This document shows positions 49,840 through 55,015 of a stretch of DNA of 55,015 bases, piece after piece; the stretch's first letter is position 1; each line of letters begins with the position of its first letter. The DNA comes from a virus. The notes below the pieces were generated by a model. That model saw nothing but the letters and a program-made list of their open reading frames with translations. It did not search any database and was not told the origin of the DNA. The stretch lies in the IMG/VR virus record IMGVR_UViG_3300047483_000184, positions 1 to 55,015 of that record; one strand, 5' to 3'. Position numbers and translations under genes: made by a program.

Positions 49840-51656
49840 TATATTTTCTTTCTATTTTGAGTTTGTATTGTGGAATAGATTGTATTAGGTCTAGCTGGCT
49901 CATCAAAATAAACTGAAAGTGCCGCTTGTTCTCCTAATAAAGCATTATCTAAAACTGCAACGCCATCTCTATCATCCCAACCACCTCTAAATAAAGCTAC
50001 TTGTTCTTTACCTAAAATAATATCACCAAATGAATCCAAACCAATTACAGATTCTGGTAATGGATCATTAACAGCAAAATTTACTGTATTTTTAGTAACT
50101 GTCTTTTTAAAGAATACAAATTTAGACTTACCATTACCAACATCTTGTAACGTTGGCGTAGATGGTGTAACTGTAGTAGTTGTTACTATATAATAACCAT
50201 TTTTTCTAGCTAATTCTTCTGATTCTGAAACAAATCTAACATTCACAGAATCAACACCTTCAACTGATTCAATTATAGCAATAATATCTGATTTTGGCAA
50301 TCTGTCTCTTCTAGTAATATTCATTAAATAATCTGAAACCTTTGATCTAATTTCAGTGTAAATCTCTTGTTTAGAATAATTTTCAAAATATCTTACTTTA
50401 ATGTCCATTCTAAATCTTAAAACTTCTGGATTTACGATCTGAACTTCAGTAGTTACCATCTGTTGACCAGATTTTTCTAAAGTAGTTAATATAGCATTCT
50501 TCTCATCTTGTGAAAAGAAAAATTCATCAACAGGTAAACTAAAATAATCTTGGTTATTAGTTAATTTTCTTTTAACATCAGGCAACATAAACAAATAAAT
50601 GATGTTATCATCATCTAAAAAACCATCTTCTGTTGTATTATACGCATCTAAATAAGAAAACATTCCGTATTTAGACAAAAAGTATTCATAATTATCTGGT
50701 GTTGCAAGTACAAATGACTTAGAAGCTAATGGAGCAATAAGTTTAGTTAAGCTTAAGTTTTCTTCATCTGCACCCATAATTGGCGCAACAGTACATTGAA
50801 CGTCTAATACATCATTTAAATTATGTGTATTTCCCAATGAATCAAATCCTTTAGTTTCAAATTTAAATGTTAAATCTTTAGAGTGATTTAAGTTTCCCGA
50901 TGCACCTCTAGAAACTAAATATTCAATTTGAATTGAAGCGCCCGTTTGAGGTACAGCTCCAAAATTGCCATTACCAAAATAAAGATCTAATCCACCCGTA
51001 ATTCCAGTTTTGATTAAATAACCTTTAGTTGTTGGTTTCATGTCATATAAAGAATCATACTTCTCCCATTTTTCGCCATTGACAGAAACGGTAATATTGT
51101 CATGATCACATTTTCTAGTTATAATATTAAATGATTGCAGGTCTGTTCCGTTTGAAGTAACCGTTTGTGTTTCGAAAACGCCTTGTATAATAGGAATATG
51201 AATATAATTAGAATTAGATTTTTCAATTCTAAATTGATCTGAATTTGTTCTTAATGTATATTTTAAACCATTTGACTGTGAAGTAATAATTGCATTAGCA
51301 GGAATGTTTAATGAGCTGCCTGCGATGTCGTCTACAGAAGATGTATTCAATCTAATCTTAATTTCACCAATAGCACTGGCGCCTCTATACGCGTCATGTC
51401 CAGCCAATCTAGCTAAACCATACACAGATTCTGGTTGCTGTGCAGTTATAATGTTTTGCTCGACTGTTGAATTTTCAATATAAAAGAATATCAATTCTCC
51501 TAATTCAGAAACCACTTGTATGATTTGTGAAAATGGTGATGCTGTTGTAAACAATTCACCTAAACGACCATACACACGACCAATATAGGTCTTAGTGTCG
51601 TTTAACATCTCAGCTGCTTTAATTCTAGATGTTGATAAAAATTTTAAATTTGCCAT
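49839..51656 (-). CDS. 6: Baseplate wedge protein, gp6/gpJ-like
   Basis: 605 residues (T4 gp6 660). Seen: N-terminal helical part with VVSELGELIFFYIENSTVEQNIITAQ, a GASAIGEIKIRLN strand, the typical FGNGNFGAVPQTGASIQIEYLVSRGASGN segment of Baseplate_J proteins, and a C-terminal alpha/beta part SDYLMNITRRDRLPKSDIIAIIESVEGVDSVNV, the most conserved part of the family. gp6 forms the inner iris of the T4 baseplate together with gp25 and gp53. It lies directly after the gp25-like gene. Confidence 0.88.
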   Translation of the reverse strand: MANLKFLSTSRIKAAEMLNDTKTYIGRVYGRLGELFTTASPFSQIIQVVSELGELIFFYIENSTVEQNIITAQQPESVYGLARLAGHDAYRGASAIGEIKIRLNTSSVDDIAGSSLNIPANAIITSQSNGLKYTLRTNSDQFRIEKSNSNYIHIPIIQGVFETQTVTSNGTDLQSFNIITRKCDHDNITVSVNGEKWEKYDSLYDMKPTTKGYLIKTGITGGLDLYFGNGNFGAVPQTGASIQIEYLVSRGASGNLNHSKDLTFKFETKGFDSLGNTHNLNDVLDVQCTVAPIMGADEENLSLTKLIAPLASKSFVLATPDNYEYFLSKYGMFSYLDAYNTTEDGFLDDDNIIYLFMLPDVKRKLTNNQDYFSLPVDEFFFSQDEKNAILTTLEKSGQQMVTTEVQIVNPEVLRFRMDIKVRYFENYSKQEIYTEIRSKVSDYLMNITRRDRLPKSDIIAIIESVEGVDSVNVRFVSESEELARKNGYYIVTTTTVTPSTPTLQDVGNGKSKFVFFKKTVTKNTVNFAVNDPLPESVIGLDSFGDIILGKEQVALFRGGWDDRDGVAVLDNALLGEQAALSVYFDEPARPNTIYSTIQTQNRKKI

Positions 51657-51671
51657 TTAGTTTTAAATGTT

Positions 51672-52025
51672 TTATATTATTACTTTGATTTGATATTGAG
51701 AATCGATAGTTATGTCTATAAATATAGCATCTCTGTCTTCACCTCTTTCATATGTAGTAGATACATCAGTTTGTAATCTTCTAGCTAATGGACAATATCT
51801 GTCAATTTGTTGGTTTATTTCTCTAGTTAATTGGTAGTCATTATAACTAAATTCAAATATAAGACTTTCTAAATCACAACCAAAATCAGGTTCGCCTAAA
51901 ACTTCTCCTTTTTTTGTAAAAAGAAGAACTTCAAGTTGTGTAATCGCTTGTGCAATGTCACTTTCTGATTGCAATTTGTATTTATCAAAGTGCGGATCGT
52001 CAATAGATTTTATATAGAATTCCAT
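51672..52025 (-). CDS. 25: Baseplate wedge protein, gp25-like
   Basis: 117 residues (T4 gp25 132). Seen: the GPW/gp25 family signature with AITQLEVLLFTKKGEVLGEPDFGCDL (in parts), followed by the helix TREINQQIDRYCPLAR and a beta hairpin end. gp25 joins the sheath initiator and the gp6 wedge in T4. Fifteen bases separate it from both neighbours. Confidence 0.92.
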   Translation of the reverse strand: MEFYIKSIDDPHFDKYKLQSESDIAQAITQLEVLLFTKKGEVLGEPDFGCDLESLIFEFSYNDYQLTREINQQIDRYCPLARRLQTDVSTTYERGEDRDAIFIDITIDSQYQIKVII

Positions 52026-52040
52026 TAAGTATATATTTTA

Positions 52041-52874
52041 TTAAGAATGCATCATCCAATCTGTACCTTCGTCAGATTTGATTTCTTCAATAACTGCTTC
52101 TAACTCACTTTCACCTAAACTTTGAATTGCATCAGCGTTAACTGAAATTCCACCAGGTAAATTGTAACCAAAGATTTGCATTTTATTTCCTAAAGATATT
52201 TTAATTTTTGCTGAGCAATATCTAAAGAATGCTTCGTCTGCAAAAAGAGCACATTCAGGAATAGTCTCATATATTTCTAAAACTATATCTTTTTTAGGCA
52301 ATTCTCCAGTAAAACGAATTTCATGTGTTAATTGGTTATAATTAAAACTCAAAGGATTATTTAAAATCTGTCTAGTTAAATCAAAATAACTTTCATTAAT
52401 TACATAATATTGTAAATTTTCTGCACCAGCAACAGCACCTGTACCACCGTAAAGACCACCATATAACATTCTTTCCATTGCGAAATCACCTGTTGTAAAA
52501 GTAACTGAAGTTCCAGAACCAAATCTAGATCCAATTTCACGAACACCGTAAACTGAATATACTTCACCACCGCCAGTTAATGGATCTTCTTTTGGTAAAG
52601 TAAATGATCGCGTTGCTTTAAAATAATCTGTTTTAAAAAGAGCTATTGGTAAAATATAAAAGCTCTCTTTCATAGAGTATTCGTAATTTTTATAAAACCA
52701 TTTCTTAGCACGTTGTACGATGTTATAAACTTCTTTTTTAGGTAAGTTCATAGGAATCATACATGAACCAGTAATATCATCTGCCAACTGATTTAAAAAA
52801 TCATTTGCACATGTACTGTCCCATGATGGTGGTGTAGTAGAACCTGGTATTTGTCCGTCATTAATATTACTCAT
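52041..52874 (-). CDS. Virion protein, 277 residues
   Basis: Not assigned. Helical N-terminal part (LPKKEVYNIVQRAKKWFYKNYEYSM), a glycine-rich loop region (YGGLYGGTGAVAGAE), beta strands (HEIRFTGELPKKDIVLEIYE), and a C-terminal helix. Located between the amidoligase-like and gp25-like genes, so it is probably a neck or baseplate component. No enzymatic motif is visible. Confidence 0.6.
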   Translation of the reverse strand: MSNINDGQIPGSTTPPSWDSTCANDFLNQLADDITGSCMIPMNLPKKEVYNIVQRAKKWFYKNYEYSMKESFYILPIALFKTDYFKATRSFTLPKEDPLTGGGEVYSVYGVREIGSRFGSGTSVTFTTGDFAMERMLYGGLYGGTGAVAGAENLQYYVINESYFDLTRQILNNPLSFNYNQLTHEIRFTGELPKKDIVLEIYETIPECALFADEAFFRYCSAKIKISLGNKMQIFGYNLPGGISVNADAIQSLGESELEAVIEEIKSDEGTDWMMHS

Positions 52875-52883
52875 AGCGATTAA

Positions 52884-54185
52884 TTATATTTTGTAAGATT
52901 TTATTATTTCAACATCGTCAAATTTAGCAAACTTGGCATCGTATTTACCTTCTCTAAAGATTCCGCCTTGCATCGATCCTTTAAATATAGTATCAGATCC
53001 ATATACATAACAATTTTTAAGCACTGCATTCCATGCTGTTTGGCAAGAACCTACCTTTGAATTGTTAACTTGTGTGTTATAATAAATGTTGCAATTTTTA
53101 ATATCAGATGATTGTATATCACATGTGAAGAAATCACAATATGTAAATTCACCTTGCAGTGAACATCCTATAAATTCATAAGCTTCTAATTGAAAGCAAT
53201 ATGGTAAGTGACCGTTCTCTACTTGAATTCTACCAGCATCTGAATCGTAATTGATATTTCCTTTATCCATTTGACCTTGAGTAAATAACAAAGCAACTCT
53301 TTCTTTGATTTGTGGCCAATATAAATCTAAAACAGTTGGATCATTTGACATATCGACTGTGAATTTACATTTTGGAAAGTTCTTTTCGATATTTCTCCAA
53401 TCTACTCTTAAATCAATTACCTTTTTATTGTCAGCTAAAATCTTTTTAAGTTCGATTTTATTTAACTCAGTGAATGATGTTTGGCTATCACTAGCAGTTG
53501 TCCACAATTGAACTAAGAAATAATCCATAAGATTTAAAATCTTAGCAGATTTTTCATGCCAATTTTCACCACCTAAATATCTAAATTCAAGATAGTTCTT
53601 TTGAAGTTTTTCAAAGTTAACTCCGTAATATTTTGTTCTAGGGAATATAAAATTGTTTGAGCTGATGTGCTCTCCATTGTAAGAATATGTTTCAATTCTT
53701 GGAATAACAAATTTTATTGATTTTGCGTATGTTGAATCTTGTCTATTTGGAAATGCTTTCCAAACTTTATCTTCATTAAAATCTAAGATGAATTTTAATG
53801 GATTCATTTTAGAAAGTAAGTTCTTATTACCAGATAATTCTGGATTAAAACTTAAATTTAAATGAATAGAAGATCTATCAGTAGTGTAACCGTTCTTTTT
53901 GATCCAATCACACATTTTAATAATCATCAGTCTACCAGCAGAATAAGGTACTGCTCCTGTAACTAATTCAATCAATCCAGCTCCACCAGACATATCTGGT
54001 TCCATTTTGAATTCATCCTGCGTTGGTTGAAATTCACTATGAGCCTTCTTTTCTACACGTATTTTTTTGCCAAGTAATTTGCCAACTTCTTTGGCTGTAT
54101 CTTCAATGCTTGTATTAGAATAGAACTCAAATTCTACTCCGACTAGAGCTTTAGATAAAATGTCTGAGTCTTTAAGGTTTATCAT
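52884..54185 (-). CDS. Amidoligase-like protein with pentapeptide-like beta-helix tail
   Basis: 433 residues. The N-terminal part has the pattern of amidoligases with a glutamine-synthetase-like fold: LVGVEFEFYS (Glu18, Glu20), LIELVTGAVP (Glu73), SIHLNLSFN (His108, Asn110) and YLEFRYLGGE (Glu200, Arg202). Such enzymes form amide bonds between amines and carboxyls of peptides or metabolites. Residues about 337-428 are short Cys/Asn/Ser/Phe repeats (GCSLQGEFTYCDFFTCDIQS) like a right-handed beta-helix. It lies next to gp25 and other virion genes, with 9 bases before the 277-residue gene. Substrate unknown; it may be carried in the virion or modify it. Confidence 0.65.
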   Translation of the reverse strand: MINLKDSDILSKALVGVEFEFYSNTSIEDTAKEVGKLLGKKIRVEKKAHSEFQPTQDEFKMEPDMSGGAGLIELVTGAVPYSAGRLMIIKMCDWIKKNGYTTDRSSIHLNLSFNPELSGNKNLLSKMNPLKFILDFNEDKVWKAFPNRQDSTYAKSIKFVIPRIETYSYNGEHISSNNFIFPRTKYYGVNFEKLQKNYLEFRYLGGENWHEKSAKILNLMDYFLVQLWTTASDSQTSFTELNKIELKKILADNKKVIDLRVDWRNIEKNFPKCKFTVDMSNDPTVLDLYWPQIKERVALLFTQGQMDKGNINYDSDAGRIQVENGHLPYCFQLEAYEFIGCSLQGEFTYCDFFTCDIQSSDIKNCNIYYNTQVNNSKVGSCQTAWNAVLKNCYVYGSDTIFKGSMQGGIFREGKYDAKFAKFDDVEIIKSYKI

Positions 54186-54210
54186 TTATATAATGAATGT
54201 TATTAGTTCA

Positions 54211-54221
54211 CTATATATATC
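54211..54221 (-). promoter_or_regulatory. Putative promoter motif upstream of the amidoligase-like gene
   Basis: Minus-strand GATATATATAG, 26 bases before the start at 54185, in the 48-base gap 54186-54233. Confidence 0.35.
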
Positions 54222-54233
54222 ATTGCAAATTAT

Positions 54234-55015
54234 CTATAACATAGAATCTAATTTGGTTTGCAACTTCTTGATTGTCTTCTGATAATCAACTATTGACTTT
54301 CTTTTCCATTCTATATTCATGCCTTTCCAAGATGCAATTCTTTTAGCAATCCCGTTATCACGCTCTGAATTATAGAATGCCTCATCGTTATTATAATTTT
54401 TAGCAGCATCTCGTTTTACAATCTCATTCCAAGTTGGCCATTCGTACCAAGAATCTTTAGGATTATCTTTAATAACTTGAATGATTTCAACAACTGTTAA
54501 TTTAGAATTTGTTTCAACATCTTCAGTTGCTCTTTTAATTTTAATTTCATAGCTCTGAATTTCTTGATTAAGTTTTTCAAGCTTAGACATTTTCTTAATC
54601 TTTTCATTGTATTCCTGAGTTACTGCTTTACTATTAGTTTTAGGAATACTTGTTTTAGTAATATAACGATAATGTAATCTTTGAACATTATAACCGCCAG
54701 CATAAATTACTTCAGTTGAAAAATCATATGTTATTTCGTTTCTTTGTATTTGTGCGGTGATTTGAATATTTCCTTTAGGACTTCCGCTTGCATTGATAGA
54801 AAGTAAAAGATCAGATGGCATTGTATATGATTCTATTGATTTTACCATATCATATATTAACGTAAGTCTAGTAATTTCTCTATCATATTTTGAAAATTCT
54901 CTACCAAATTGTTTAACGTATGCTGTTTCGGCTTGAGATAACATAGTAATAATAGTAGGTTCTAACGCTTCTAATATAATGTCAACTATATTAGTAGAAT
55001 TGGACTCATTTAAAA
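54234..55015 (-). CDS. Helical protein, 5' end outside the window
   Basis: An ATG at 54944 gives 236 residues. The frame stays open to the right edge, though, and the extra codons read as protein: LNESNSTNIVDI, then ILEALEPTII before MLSQAE. The real start is therefore probably beyond 55015. LNE/S resembles the cut site after capsid-targeting sequences in the internal-protein genes of this window. The C-terminal half is charged and helical with coiled-coil character (KKMSKLEKLNQEIQSYEIKI; DYQKTIKKLQTKLDSML). Function not recognised. Confidence 0.6.
   Translation of the reverse strand, partial: LNESNSTNIVDIILEALEPTIITMLSQAETAYVKQFGREFSKYDREITRLTLIYDMVKSIESYTMPSDLLLSINASGSPKGNIQITAQIQRNEITYDFSTEVIYAGGYNVQRLHYRYITKTSIPKTNSKAVTQEYNEKIKKMSKLEKLNQEIQSYEIKIKRATEDVETNSKLTVVEIIQVIKDNPKDSWYEWPTWNEIVKRDAAKNYNNDEAFYNSERDNGIAKRIASWKGMNIEWKRKSIVDYQKTIKKLQTKLDSML

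Overview
This 55 kb window is a stretch of a tailed, T4-like (myovirus) phage genome. It is AT-rich and almost fully coding, and every recognisable gene except one 43-residue ORF lies on the minus strand, so transcription runs right to left. T4-type hallmarks include a gp43 DNA polymerase fragment, a gp56-type dCTPase/dUTPase, UvsW, UvsY, a gp61-type primase, a gp32-type single-strand binding protein, and gp25 and gp6 baseplate wedge proteins. The ribonucleotide reductase subunit has the style of Bacteroidetes enzymes, and start codons generally lack Shine-Dalgarno sequences. A flavobacterial or other Bacteroidetes host is therefore likely, but this is inference.

Region by region, from left to right: (1) 1-11397 holds nucleotide metabolism and a probable DNA or virion modification module. 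It contains nrdB (cut by the window edge), the N-terminal part of a split polymerase, dCTPase, UDP-galactopyranose mutase, a GT2 glycosyltransferase, a PLP enzyme, a GIY-YIG homing endonuclease, two proteins that may belong to the thymine pyrophosphorylase (hypermodification) group, thioredoxin, an SGNH-like protein, a DUF6378 protein and two unknowns. (2) 11521-11652 is the lone plus-strand gene, followed by a terminator usable from both sides. (3) 11663-21967 is a block of probable internal head proteins. Many carry short terminal motifs like the T4 capsid-targeting sequence (F-x-x-F-L-x-E) and many sites resembling prohead-protease cleavage sites. Enzymes sit among them: a possible PD-(D/E)XK nuclease, a ligase-like/NMNAT-like fusion, and a second ligase-like protein (DUF6267-like). 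(4) 22004-27291 is recombination and replication: UvsW, UvsY, primase, SSB with a T4-like leader, and a RuvC-like nuclease. (5) 27302-55015 is virion structure: a glycine-rich internal protein, a tube-like protein, a membrane-anchored coiled-coil protein, two paralogous collagen-like tail fibres, very large tail/baseplate proteins, gp6, gp25 and an amidoligase-like protein with a beta-helix tail. The last gene runs off the right edge.

Many genes overlap by one to eight bases (TAATG or ATGA junctions), so translation is probably coupled. A motif with core ATA(A/T)ATA recurs about 21-27 bases upstream of several first-in-unit start codons and resembles the T4 late promoter TATAAATA. Three clear intrinsic-terminator hairpins were found. 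No tRNA gene, CRISPR array, insertion sequence or integrase was seen. No gap without a gene exceeds about 150 bases; the longest are 26495-26643 and 11398-11520, both described below.
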